64,000 bases of DNA from Hydrogenimonas sp. (GTDB lineage: Bacteria > Campylobacterota > Campylobacteria > Campylobacterales > Hydrogenimonadaceae), in the NCBI GenBank assembly GCA_003978765.1, contig QNYO01000007.1:1-64000 (forward strand). The letters are read 5' to 3'. The notes under the pieces were generated by a model, which was not told the origin of the DNA, did not search any database, and worked only from the letters and a program-made list of their open reading frames with translations. How positions within the stretch are numbered: the stretch's first letter is position 1; every line of letters starts with the position of its first letter. Below are positions 52,434 through 61,932 of the stretch, piece by piece. The translations under genes were made by a program, and so were the position numbers.

Positions 52434-53039
52434 TTAAATATCAGCTTTCTCTTCGCGATCTTCTGGATCGAGATACTCGATATTTGGAATTAAGAATGCA
52501 ATAATGACAAGTGCAACGCCATAAATAAGTACCACAAGTGATTCATGCCCTTCAAAGAGTTTAGGAAGTGTTAATTTTCCAAAATCTGGTCCCATCAGTG
52601 GCTTTAACCATGGATAAGCCCATGTAAAGAAGAGTCCACCCATGATGCCACCAATCGCACCAACAAGAACATCGATACGCCCCTCTGCTACAGAGATTGG
52701 TCCTGTACCTGGACACTTTCCAAAGATTGCCATCGCAATTCCAAATAGAATACCACCTACAACCAAACCACCAAGCATAATCGGTTTAATATGGTAGTGT
52801 GCCCACCCCATCTCATTCATAAAGTAGAGTCCAATACTTGCTAACCCTATCGCTAAAAAGAGCATTTTAGGCACGGTCATATCTTCAAGCATCGCAAATC
52901 CAGCAATCTTTTCAAACTTATCGACCCGTGCATACTGGATAATAGCACCAAATACAAACCCGATAAAGAGCACCATCCAAACCGAACCATGCCCCTCATT
53001 GGCAACAATCTCAAACATATGCATAAAACGTTCAAACAT
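52434..53039 (-). CDS. YeeE/YedE-family transporter subunit
   Basis: Multi-TM; IFGKCPGTGPISVAEGRID. Confidence 0.85.
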   Translation of the reverse strand: MFERFMHMFEIVANEGHGSVWMVLFIGFVFGAIIQYARVDKFEKIAGFAMLEDMTVPKMLFLAIGLASIGLYFMNEMGWAHYHIKPIMLGGLVVGGILFGIAMAIFGKCPGTGPISVAEGRIDVLVGAIGGIMGGLFFTWAYPWLKPLMGPDFGKLTLPKLFEGHESLVVLIYGVALVIIAFLIPNIEYLDPEDREEKADI

Positions 53040-53041
53040 CT

Positions 53042-53548
53042 CTACTCTCCCTTACGTTTATAAAAGAGTCGCCCGGTAATCACCACCGTTGCCATGACAA
53101 TACCACCAAAGATAAGACCACTCACAGCAATTTGACTCGCTCCAGAGAGAAAGTGACCACTGGTACATCCACCTGCCAAACGGGCACCAATAATCATGAT
53201 AAAACCTGCAATAAAGCTCCAAACCAACCGTGAGACAACAGAGTTGTTTTTGCGCTCTTTCCAAAGTGTCGGCACAACACTCAAACGGAATGTTTTGGTC
53301 ACAAAGAGCGACATAAAAAGCCCGCCCAAAAAGGCACCAATCAACATCACCCCTTCCCATGCCCCTGCTTTTTCGATTTCAGCAACATACTCATACTCTG
53401 CTGGATCCAGACCAAAAATGATACTTGCAAAGTATGGGACATAGGTTGAAGCCCCTATTGGACGATCCGCACCCCATATCGAAAAAGTAAAAAGGATCAA
53501 GAGTGCCATCAAGATACCACCTGTTAACCAGGAAATTTTTCTTGGCAT
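53042..53548 (-). CDS. YeeE/YedE-family transporter subunit
   Basis: Multi-TM; RLAGGCTSGHFLSGASQIA. Confidence 0.85.
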   Translation of the reverse strand: MPRKISWLTGGILMALLILFTFSIWGADRPIGASTYVPYFASIIFGLDPAEYEYVAEIEKAGAWEGVMLIGAFLGGLFMSLFVTKTFRLSVVPTLWKERKNNSVVSRLVWSFIAGFIMIIGARLAGGCTSGHFLSGASQIAVSGLIFGGIVMATVVITGRLFYKRKGE

Positions 53549-53618
53549 AAGCTATCCTTCTGATAAAAATTTCAAGAAATTATATAAAAAATTAGTAGGA
53601 TTTATGAAATCAGTAGAT

Positions 53619-54407
53619 TTAATGAGAATTATGAATTATTTTGAGTTCAAGCTCCAACTTGATACCAAATATCGAAGAGACCCGTGTTTGTGCCAATGTA
53701 ATCAGTGCCATGGCATCCTCAAAGCGACCACCACCAAGATTGACAAGAAAGTTGGCATGCATATCACTCCAAGCCATCTGACCGATACGGTGTCCTTTCA
53801 ATCCAACCGCTTCAATCAGACGACCAGCATAATCGCCTGGTGGATTTTTAAAAGCACTACCAGCACTTGGAAGTGGTGGCTGATTCTTTCGTAACGCAAG
53901 GAGCGTTTCCGCCAATGCACGATCAAACCCCTTTTTTACGATAAAAGTTGCTTCATAGGCAATACCTGGGAGTTTGGCATAGCGATAACCGTGATCAATC
54001 TGATCTTTGGCAAATCGCCCCTTATCGGTTTGAATCTCTATAAGATGATTAAAGGTTTCGTAGGCTTTGACACCTGCATTCATCGCAAGCATTCCCCCAA
54101 GAGTACCAGGAAGCTTTGCCACATACTCAAACCCACCAATATCAAACTTTTTACAAAAGGAGAGAATCTTACCTGTCGGTGTTGCCGCACCAATAGTAAG
54201 ATAGTTACCCTCTCTCTTAATATAGTCAAAGTCACGACCAAGCATCATCAAAGGTGGCGGTGTCGGACCAACCAGCAGATTATTGGCATGACCAATCAGT
54301 GTATGGGTTTTAGGAGGTTGATCCCCTCTTTCCAAAACCATAATATCAATTTGTGGACCAACCTTGATGCTAGAAAACTTTGAAAAGTCGATGGTTCGTC
54401 TTCTCAA
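53619..54407 (-). CDS. murB: UDP-N-acetylmuramate dehydrogenase
   Basis: KLPGTLGGMLAMNAG, PSAGSAFKNP. Confidence 0.93.
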   Translation of the reverse strand: MRRRTIDFSKFSSIKVGPQIDIMVLERGDQPPKTHTLIGHANNLLVGPTPPPLMMLGRDFDYIKREGNYLTIGAATPTGKILSFCKKFDIGGFEYVAKLPGTLGGMLAMNAGVKAYETFNHLIEIQTDKGRFAKDQIDHGYRYAKLPGIAYEATFIVKKGFDRALAETLLALRKNQPPLPSAGSAFKNPPGDYAGRLIEAVGLKGHRIGQMAWSDMHANFLVNLGGGRFEDAMALITLAQTRVSSIFGIKLELELKIIHNSH

Positions 54408-54670
54408 AAAGCAAAACCCTTGATCATATTAAAAAGGCGTGTTGTAAAGTCGATCATCGTATTCATCATCCATGGCATTGTAATAATCATCACCAGTGCT
54501 ACCACAAGAATTTTAGGAATAAAGCTGAGTGTCATCTCATTGATCTGTGTTGTTGCCTGAAAAATACTGATCGCCAAACCAGCGATGAGTCCAGCAAGGA
54601 GCATGGGTAGAGAGAGAATCAACGCTGTTTTGAGTGTTTCAACACCAAGTGCAATCAACTGTGCTTCCAT
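54404..54670 (-). CDS. fliQ: Flagellar export protein FliQ
   Basis: 88 aa, two TMs, LIAGLAISIFQATTQINEMTLSFIPK. Confidence 0.95.
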   Translation of the reverse strand: MEAQLIALGVETLKTALILSLPMLLAGLIAGLAISIFQATTQINEMTLSFIPKILVVALVMIITMPWMMNTMIDFTTRLFNMIKGFAF

Positions 54671-54704
54671 AATTTTAATAACCCTTACTTTAGAATCAAT
54701 CTTT

Positions 54705-55616
54705 CTAACTGTTTCTTACATCCATATACTCATGAGGAATCATAAAAGATTCCGCACGAATAGGGCACTCATAGAAGTTGTGTTCATAGCCAATTTGAAA
54801 GAGACGATCGAGTGCTTCAAGCTGAATATCACTCATCGTAATCGAAGTTTCATTGGCATAGAGATCAAGATATTTGTCAAGAGCAACAGCATCGATACGG
54901 ACGAGATTGCGTTCAAGAAGCATTTTGGCCAAAAGCCCTCGGTGAGTATGGGCCACATCAACCGCTTGAATCAACGCTTTTTCAATGGCAATCGCACGTG
55001 ATAGCGGAATCGATCGGCGCAGTGCCATCCCCCCAAGTGGCAAGGGCAATGTTTTACCGGCAAGCTCTTGCCAAATATCCCAAATTTCAGACTCAACCTC
55101 TAAACGCTCATCAAAATCGAGAATACTCTCATGAATCAGTACTCCAGCATCGACCTCACCGTCTAACACCGCTTTCTCAATATCGAGAAAGTTTTTATAC
55201 ACAATACGTGCTTCAGGGTAAGCGATACGAAAGAGCATTGCATTGGTTGTATGACGACCGCTCAGTGCCACTTTAAAGTTGCGGCGCAATCGTTTCCCTT
55301 TGAGTTTAATCAACTTAGGACCATACCCCTCACCAAAACTGACAGCAGTACGCAAAAGTGCAAAATCATCACGAATCTTTGGATAGAGTGCAAAACTGAT
55401 CGCTGTCACATCATAGGTACCAGCAATCGCCCCTTCATTTAAGGTCTCAATATCGAGTGCAATATTCTTAAATGGTGCAGGTGTAGAGATCCAACCAAAT
55501 TTGATGGCATAATACATAAATATATCATCAGCATCGGGGGAGTGGGCAATAGTAATGGAAGATGGAGGATGGATAGTTGATGATAAATTCTTATCTTGTG
55601 ATATGACATGACTCAC
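54705..55616 (-). CDS. mqnD: MqnD-like 1,4-dihydroxy-6-naphthoate synthase (futalosine pathway)
   Basis: AHSPDADDIFMYYAI and SBP-like fold. Confidence 0.8.
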   Translation of the reverse strand: MSHVISQDKNLSSTIHPPSSITIAHSPDADDIFMYYAIKFGWISTPAPFKNIALDIETLNEGAIAGTYDVTAISFALYPKIRDDFALLRTAVSFGEGYGPKLIKLKGKRLRRNFKVALSGRHTTNAMLFRIAYPEARIVYKNFLDIEKAVLDGEVDAGVLIHESILDFDERLEVESEIWDIWQELAGKTLPLPLGGMALRRSIPLSRAIAIEKALIQAVDVAHTHRGLLAKMLLERNLVRIDAVALDKYLDLYANETSITMSDIQLEALDRLFQIGYEHNFYECPIRAESFMIPHEYMDVRNS

Positions 55617-55702
55617 GATGGATCACCCACTTTCTTTTTTTGGTTGATTTTATCGAAATAGTGTTAAAATATCTCTAATTTCAAAATTGACGTGAGGTAC
55701 CT

Positions 55703-56752
55703 ATGGAGATCGATCCGAATAAACAGAAGGCACTGGATGTCGCGATCAAGCAGATCGATAAGGCATTCGGTAAGGGAGCACTGGTTCGCCTCGGGGACAA
55801 AGAGATTGAGCCCATTGAAGCGATTAGTACCGGTTCTTTGGGTCTCGATATGGCACTCGGTATCGGTGGTGTACCGCGTGGGCGTATTATCGAAATCTAT
55901 GGACCAGAGAGTTCAGGTAAAACAACACTGGCACTACAGATCATCTCAGAAGCACAAAAAGATGGTAGTATCTGCGCCTTTATCGATGCAGAGCATGCTC
56001 TTGATGTTCGTTATGCAAAGAATCTTGGAGTCGATGTCGAAAATCTGCTGGTCAGCCAACCCGACTTTGGTGAACAAGCACTCGATATTGTCGAAACCAT
56101 CGCACGAAGTGGTGCTGTTGATGTGATTGTTGTTGACTCCGTAGCTGCACTCACCCCCAAAGCAGAGATTGAGGGGGATATGGGTGATACGCATGTCGGA
56201 CTACAAGCACGTCTCATGAGCCAAGCCCTCCGTAAACTGACCGGTATTCTTCATAAGATGGAGACTACTGTTATCTTCATCAACCAGATTCGTATGAAGA
56301 TTGGCACCATGGGATATGGTACTCCTGAAACAACCACAGGGGGTAATGCACTCAAATTCTATGCATCGGTTCGTATCGATGTACGCCGTATTGCCACACT
56401 CAAACAGGGTGAAAACCAGATCGGAAACCGTGTCAAAGCCAAAGTCGTCAAAAATAAGGTAGCCCCACCTTTTAGAATCGCTGAATTTGACATTATGTTT
56501 GGTGAAGGTATCAGTAAAGAGGGTGAAATTATCGACTACGGTGTTAAACTTGACATTATCGATAAAAGCGGTGCCTGGTTTAGTTATAAAGAGACCAAAC
56601 TGGGTCAAGGGCGTGAAAATGCCAAACAGACACTCAAAGATAATCCAGAGCTTGCAGCACAGATCGAAGAGGAGATTAAGCAAGCCCTTGGTATCGGAAG
56701 CACGATGCTTGAGATGAGTGAAGAAGAGATTAAATTAGCAGGAGAGGAGTAA
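55703..56752 (+). CDS. recA: Recombinase A
   Basis: [42 protein letters not shown]. Confidence 0.98.
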   Translation: MEIDPNKQKALDVAIKQIDKAFGKGALVRLGDKEIEPIEAISTGSLGLDMALGIGGVPRGRIIEIYGPESSGKTTLALQIISEAQKDGSICAFIDAEHALDVRYAKNLGVDVENLLVSQPDFGEQALDIVETIARSGAVDVIVVDSVAALTPKAEIEGDMGDTHVGLQARLMSQALRKLTGILHKMETTVIFINQIRMKIGTMGYGTPETTTGGNALKFYASVRIDVRRIATLKQGENQIGNRVKAKVVKNKVAPPFRIAEFDIMFGEGISKEGEIIDYGVKLDIIDKSGAWFSYKETKLGQGRENAKQTLKDNPELAAQIEEEIKQALGIGSTMLEMSEEEIKLAGEE

Positions 56753-56757
56753 TAATT

Positions 56758-58026
56758 ATGGTATTTATTGATGATATTCGAGCCGACGAGGTTATGGACA
56801 GCCGAGGTAATCCAACTGTACGAGCAACTGTACGTCTAAGTGATGGTACAAGTGCCAATGCTATTGTTCCAAGTGGTGCAAGTACAGGAAAGCGTGAAGC
56901 ACTTGAACTTCGTGATGGTGGCGATCGCTATATGGGTAAAGGGGTGTTAACAGCGTGTGAAAATGTTAACATTAAAATTGCTGATGAGTTGATTGGACTC
57001 AGCCCATTTAATCAGAGTGAAATCGATGCGATTATGAAAGAGATCGATGGCACTGAAAACTATGGAAACCTCGGTGCAAATGCCGTTCTTGGTGTCTCTA
57101 TGGCCGTTGCACGTGCTGCAGCCAATAGCTTGAAGATGCCTCTCTATCGCTACCTTGGCGGTGCCAATGCGATGGTCATGCCAACCCCAATGCTCAACAT
57201 TATTAACGGTGGAAGCCACGCGGATAACAGCGTCGATTTCCAAGAGTATATGATTATGCCAACAGGTTTTGAGGAGTTCTCTGAAGCATTGCGTGCAAGT
57301 GCGGAAGTCTATCATAACCTCAAAAAGATCCTCAATGAGATGGGTCACAGTACAGCACTCGGTGATGAGGGTGGTTTTGCACCAAATCTCAGCAGTAACG
57401 AAGAGCCGATTGAAGTGATTATGCAAGCGATCGAAAAAGCGGGCTATAAACCTGGTGAGCAGATCTCAATTGCCCTTGATGTTGCAAGTAGCGAATTGGT
57501 GACAGAAGATGGCTACCGACTTGAGAGTGAGTCTCGCACACTCAGCAGTGAAGAGATGGTTGAGTACTATGAGCAACTCATCGCTAAATATCCGATCGTC
57601 AGCATCGAAGATGGTTTGAGTGAAGATGACTGGGATGGCTGGAAAGTATTGACAGAGCGCCTTGGTGGCAAGATTCAACTTGTTGGTGATGACCTCTTTG
57701 TTACCAACGCTTCGATTCTTGCGGAAGGTATCAACAAAGGGATTGCCAACTCTATCCTTATCAAGCCAAACCAAATTGGCTCAGTCAGTGAAACAATGCA
57801 AACCGTTCGTCTTGCACAGCGCAATGGTTACACCTGTGTCATGAGTCACCGAAGTGGAGAGAGTGAAGATAGCTTTATTGCTGACTTTGCTGTTGCACTC
57901 AATACAGGTCAAATCAAAACAGGTTCAACAGCACGCAGTGAGCGTATTGCAAAATATAACCGCCTACTTGAGATTGAACGTGAACTTGGATACTTTGAGT
58001 ATCTTGGTCGCGAAATCTTTGGATAA
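56758..58026 (+). CDS. eno: Enolase
   Basis: [25 protein letters not shown]. Confidence 0.98.
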   Translation: MVFIDDIRADEVMDSRGNPTVRATVRLSDGTSANAIVPSGASTGKREALELRDGGDRYMGKGVLTACENVNIKIADELIGLSPFNQSEIDAIMKEIDGTENYGNLGANAVLGVSMAVARAAANSLKMPLYRYLGGANAMVMPTPMLNIINGGSHADNSVDFQEYMIMPTGFEEFSEALRASAEVYHNLKKILNEMGHSTALGDEGGFAPNLSSNEEPIEVIMQAIEKAGYKPGEQISIALDVASSELVTEDGYRLESESRTLSSEEMVEYYEQLIAKYPIVSIEDGLSEDDWDGWKVLTERLGGKIQLVGDDLFVTNASILAEGINKGIANSILIKPNQIGSVSETMQTVRLAQRNGYTCVMSHRSGESEDSFIADFAVALNTGQIKTGSTARSERIAKYNRLLEIERELGYFEYLGREIFG

Positions 58027-58295
58027 TGTCCGATTTTGAGGTTGAACCAACCAAAGAGCACAGATCATGGGTGCTCTTTGGGTTGCCTCTAAAACGTATT
58101 ATGATCATTATCACTGCAGTCATTGTACTGGGTATCTATGCGGGTATTCTACTTTTTGGCCCCAACTCTTTAACGGTTCTTTTAAGCCTTGAAGAGCAAA
58201 GAGCCACGTATGAGACCTATATAAAAATACTGAAAGCCAGAAATGCGGCTCTTCAGAAAGAGTATTTTGAATTGAAACAACTGGAGCCGGAATGA
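58026..58295 (+). CDS. FtsB/DivIC-like septum formation initiator
   Basis: Short protein, one TM then coiled coil, immediately after eno. Confidence 0.65.
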   Translation: MSDFEVEPTKEHRSWVLFGLPLKRIMIIITAVIVLGIYAGILLFGPNSLTVLLSLEEQRATYETYIKILKARNAALQKEYFELKQLEPE

Positions 58296-58930
58296 TGAGA
58301 ACCTTACTGCTACTCTGTTTAAGCCTAATAGTCCTTTCTGCACGTGAAAACCCATTTCAACCAGTTATTGATCAGAATGTCCTACCTACGACATCCAACA
58401 TCACCAAAGCAGTCCCCTCTTTTCAAAAGATTCAAGTACGACTTCCTCATGATGCAAGAGTACTCAATTCGGTTGTCTTCTACTACCAGTCGATTGATGG
58501 ATCCATTAAAAATGAGCTGGTCACTGTTGATCGCGCAATCGATTGGCATAAACCTATTCTCATTACACAAGAGCATAAAAGCTTCACACTAAAAAATTCA
58601 CACCATACGAAAGTGCAGAAAGATCCAACACAATCGATCTACCACCCTCTTCCATTTATTGCCTTTGAGGTGCAACACAATCAACTCAAAATCGTCACGC
58701 AGAATAGAAAGATTCGCCACTTTCACCTCTCACACCCCTTTAAAGTTGTTGTCGATTTTGCTTACAATACAACATTTTTGACAAAACATATTCCATTGAA
58801 TCACCCCCCATTTCAAGCGATCGATATTGGCAACCATCAGGGCTATTACCGTGTCGTTATTACACTCGATGCCCCATACAAATATACCATCAAAAAAATG
58901 GATCATGGATACCTTCTTGACCTGCAATAA
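58292..58930 (+). CDS. AMIN-domain-like periplasmic protein
   Basis: Signal peptide; C-terminal KVVVDFAYNTTF...HQGYYRVVITLDAPYKY AMIN-like. Confidence 0.65.
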   Translation: MMRTLLLLCLSLIVLSARENPFQPVIDQNVLPTTSNITKAVPSFQKIQVRLPHDARVLNSVVFYYQSIDGSIKNELVTVDRAIDWHKPILITQEHKSFTLKNSHHTKVQKDPTQSIYHPLPFIAFEVQHNQLKIVTQNRKIRHFHLSHPFKVVVDFAYNTTFLTKHIPLNHPPFQAIDIGNHQGYYRVVITLDAPYKYTIKKMDHGYLLDLQ

Positions 58931-59438
58931 AAATATTCTTCTCATCGGTTTTATGGGATCAGGCAAAAGCACTGTGGGACGTATGCTTGCTCACAAGAGT
59001 GATCGCTACTTTCTTGATGTTGATACACTCATTGAAGCATCTGAAGGGCGTACTATCCCTACAATTTTCAAAGAGAATGGAGAAGCCTACTTTCGAGAGC
59101 TTGAGAAAAAGAGTGCCCAATGGATGGCAACATGCGTACGTGGGAGTGTCATTGCGACAGGTGGTGGTATGCCATTGGTCGTTAAAGAGCTGCACACCAT
59201 TGGTCATGTCATCTATCTCAAACTGCCATTTGAGAAAATCTTAGAGCGTATTACCCCTGAAGAGCGTGCAAAACGGCCTCTATTTCACGATCTTGCAAAA
59301 GCGAAACAACTCTTTGAGATGCGTGAAAAGATTTATGAAGCCGAAGCAGACATCACACTCAATGCTGATCGTAGTGTTGAAGAGATTGTTAATGAGACTC
59401 TTTTATGGCTTGATGAGACTCACGGGTCAACCACTTAA
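58905..59438 (+). CDS. aroK: Shikimate kinase
   Basis: ILLIGFMGSGKSTVGRML, ATGGGMPL; ATG 58905 preferred (overlaps previous gene). Confidence 0.95.
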   Translation: MDTFLTCNKNILLIGFMGSGKSTVGRMLAHKSDRYFLDVDTLIEASEGRTIPTIFKENGEAYFRELEKKSAQWMATCVRGSVIATGGGMPLVVKELHTIGHVIYLKLPFEKILERITPEERAKRPLFHDLAKAKQLFEMREKIYEAEADITLNADRSVEEIVNETLLWLDETHGSTT

Positions 59439-60561
59439 TAGCAACCATCGCAATAATAACCTCTAAAAGACTCGCTAATACAAAGGCTTCATAATTAAAC
59501 CGATCGATACTCTTTGCATGGTAGGCCAATGTAGCAACCGCAATCAAAAGTGTTAATGGCATTGCATGAGAAAGCCCGATAAGAAGAGCATTTTTAAAGC
59601 CACATCGAGGAATAAAAACAAAAGAGGCTAAGAGTCGTACGATAAGCATAATCCCTGCAATAATTGATGCCAAAAGAATAAATCCCTCTTTTTCAAACGC
59701 TTCCCAGGGCAGAGAGCTTCCAACATGGATAAAGAAGATTGGAATCAAAAAACCAAATCCAAAGCTTGAAAGCTTTCCTTCTAAATCCTCTTTATGGGAG
59801 AAGAAGGTGGCAATAAAGACCCCAGCAATAAATGCCCCAAAGGCGGTCTCTAACCCTAAGTAGATCATAATCGCAAGCATGATAAAGAGGGTCGCCATAC
59901 TCAGACGAATATCCTGCTCTTTGGTATCAAAATAGGGCATCATAAGATTGCGAATTTCAGGGTACCACCAAAAGAGTAGATGCAAAAGATAGTAAAGAAG
60001 TGCCAATGCACCGATAAAGAGCAGTAGCGTCGTAATCTTTGTGACAAACTCCAAACCGATACCATACTCAATCCCAGCACTTGCTAGTGTCAGGACGATA
60101 ATACTAATGAGTTCACCAAGAATACCAATCGTCAATGAGAGTTTAATCCATACACTCTCTTTACCAAACTCTTTAGAGAGTGCGGCAATCAATCCAACAG
60201 AGATGAGTGGGAAGATAATCATAAAGACAAAACTCATCCCAAGTTGATAGGCGATCAGTGTGGATAAAATATAGAGTGTTGCAAGATAGACCAATCCCGT
60301 CTTTAACATCTTAGGATCGGTTTTCATGAGCTTTTTAACATTGACTTCAAGACCTGCAACAAACATCAAGTAGAGAAAACCAAACTCTGCAACCAAATTA
60401 AAAAGCTCATTGTGACCATGACCAAAAAATCCAAGAGCTCCTGCTGTAGAGCCAAGCATAATTTCAACAGGAGCTGTTGGCAGTTTAATCACTTTGGCAA
60501 TAAATGGTGCCACCCAAATCAGAAGAGAGAGTGTGACAATGATGCTAACGTCACTGGTCAT
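59389..60561 (-). CDS. CPA2-type cation/proton antiporter
   Basis: ~12 TM Na+/H+ exchanger-like, FLYLMFVAGLEV, FGAFIAGVFIA. Confidence 0.88.
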   Translation of the reverse strand: MTSDVSIIVTLSLLIWVAPFIAKVIKLPTAPVEIMLGSTAGALGFFGHGHNELFNLVAEFGFLYLMFVAGLEVNVKKLMKTDPKMLKTGLVYLATLYILSTLIAYQLGMSFVFMIIFPLISVGLIAALSKEFGKESVWIKLSLTIGILGELISIIVLTLASAGIEYGIGLEFVTKITTLLLFIGALALLYYLLHLLFWWYPEIRNLMMPYFDTKEQDIRLSMATLFIMLAIMIYLGLETAFGAFIAGVFIATFFSHKEDLEGKLSSFGFGFLIPIFFIHVGSSLPWEAFEKEGFILLASIIAGIMLIVRLLASFVFIPRCGFKNALLIGLSHAMPLTLLIAVATLAYHAKSIDRFNYEAFVLASLLEVIIAMVAIKWLTRESHQAIKESH

Positions 60562-61399
60562 GACAGCTGGTTGCTATCTCATAGCCATATTTTTCAAGCA
60601 TGGTATGGTCACGCATCGGATCTTTCCCTTGAGTGGTGAGATAGTTTCCAATCACAATCGCATTGGCACCTGCTTCAAAGATTTTATAATCCTCATCACC
60701 AAAGGTAATCTCTCGCCCACCTGCTATCATGATACGGCGTTTGCCAAGCATTTGGCGTGCCATACGAATCATCTCTAACGCCTCTTCAATTGGTAGTGTC
60801 TTACCTTCAAGTGGCAGTGCTTCATTGGGATGGTAGAAGTTGATCGGGACCGATTCAGGATCAAGAGTTTGCACCGCTTCAAGCATTGCAATACGATCCT
60901 CCATCGTCTCACCCAAACCAAAAATACCACCCGTACAGAGTTTCAACTCCGCTTTTTTGACATTTTCACAGGTCTCATAGCGTTCTCTCCAATCATGTGT
61001 CGTACAGATCTGTGGATAAAAACGCTCTGAAGTTTCCAGATTGTGGTTGTAACTATCAACCCCATGATCTTTTAAAATACGAAGCTGTTCGACACTTGCT
61101 GTTCCATTGCAAGCAATCAGATTGAGATCTTCAACCTCCTTTTTCACCGCTTCTGCCGCTTCACAGACAAAACGTAGGGTCTTATCATCAATCCCTTTAC
61201 CAGCGGTGACAAGACAAAAACCGATTGCCTGTCGTGCTTTGGCCTGTTTCGCCTCTTCCACAATCGTTTCGATCGGTTTATGGTAAAAGCGTTCAATCTT
61301 TGCACCATACTTGACGCTTTGGGTACAAAACTTACAATCCTCAAGACAGTGACCACTTGAAATATTGCTAATCGCACATAAAAATACTTTCTTAGACAT
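60551..61399 (-). CDS. bioB: Biotin synthase
   Basis: Radical SAM CLEDCKFCTQS, TGGIFGLGETMEDR. Confidence 0.9.
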   Translation of the reverse strand: MSKKVFLCAISNISSGHCLEDCKFCTQSVKYGAKIERFYHKPIETIVEEAKQAKARQAIGFCLVTAGKGIDDKTLRFVCEAAEAVKKEVEDLNLIACNGTASVEQLRILKDHGVDSYNHNLETSERFYPQICTTHDWRERYETCENVKKAELKLCTGGIFGLGETMEDRIAMLEAVQTLDPESVPINFYHPNEALPLEGKTLPIEEALEMIRMARQMLGKRRIMIAGGREITFGDEDYKIFEAGANAIVIGNYLTTQGKDPMRDHTMLEKYGYEIATSCHDQ

Positions 61400-61922
61400 C
61401 TCTTCTTACTCTTTCACATAATTTTTTATGATAGTTCCAAGTTACTTCTTTGATGCGCCTTTGACAGTGGGTAATCTCCCACACATCATCACGTACATCA
61501 AGAAGCACCACTTCACTAATCGGCTTATTTCGTGCACACACTTCACCAGGGTTGATAAAAATCTCCCCTGTTATGCGACACTCCAATGAAAACTTATGGG
61601 TATGACCAAAGATAATCAGATCGGCATCCGTACTCAAAAACCATGGATGGTGCATCAACTTGATACGCAGATCACCAATCGAAAAGTAGTGTGGTTCTCG
61701 AAAGAGGTGAAACTTCTCTGTCAGTGGTGCAAGTTTACGATCATTATTACCTAGCACCGCCACATACGGCACCTTCACCTCTTCAAAATAATAGAGTACC
61801 TCTTCTCTTACAATATCTCCAGCATGAATGAGATACTCTGCACCATTTTCTAAGAGCATATCGATCGCTCTTTTGGCACGCCCTACTTTCTTATGGGTAT
61901 CAGAGAGAATGCCGATCTTCAT
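61392..61922 (-). CDS. YfcE-type metallophosphoesterase
   Basis: ILSDTHKKV, HAGDIV, VLGNND, FGHTHK. Confidence 0.92.
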   Translation of the reverse strand: MKIGILSDTHKKVGRAKRAIDMLLENGAEYLIHAGDIVREEVLYYFEEVKVPYVAVLGNNDRKLAPLTEKFHLFREPHYFSIGDLRIKLMHHPWFLSTDADLIIFGHTHKFSLECRITGEIFINPGEVCARNKPISEVVLLDVRDDVWEITHCQRRIKEVTWNYHKKLCERVRRDV

Positions 61923-61932
61923 CCATCATCCA

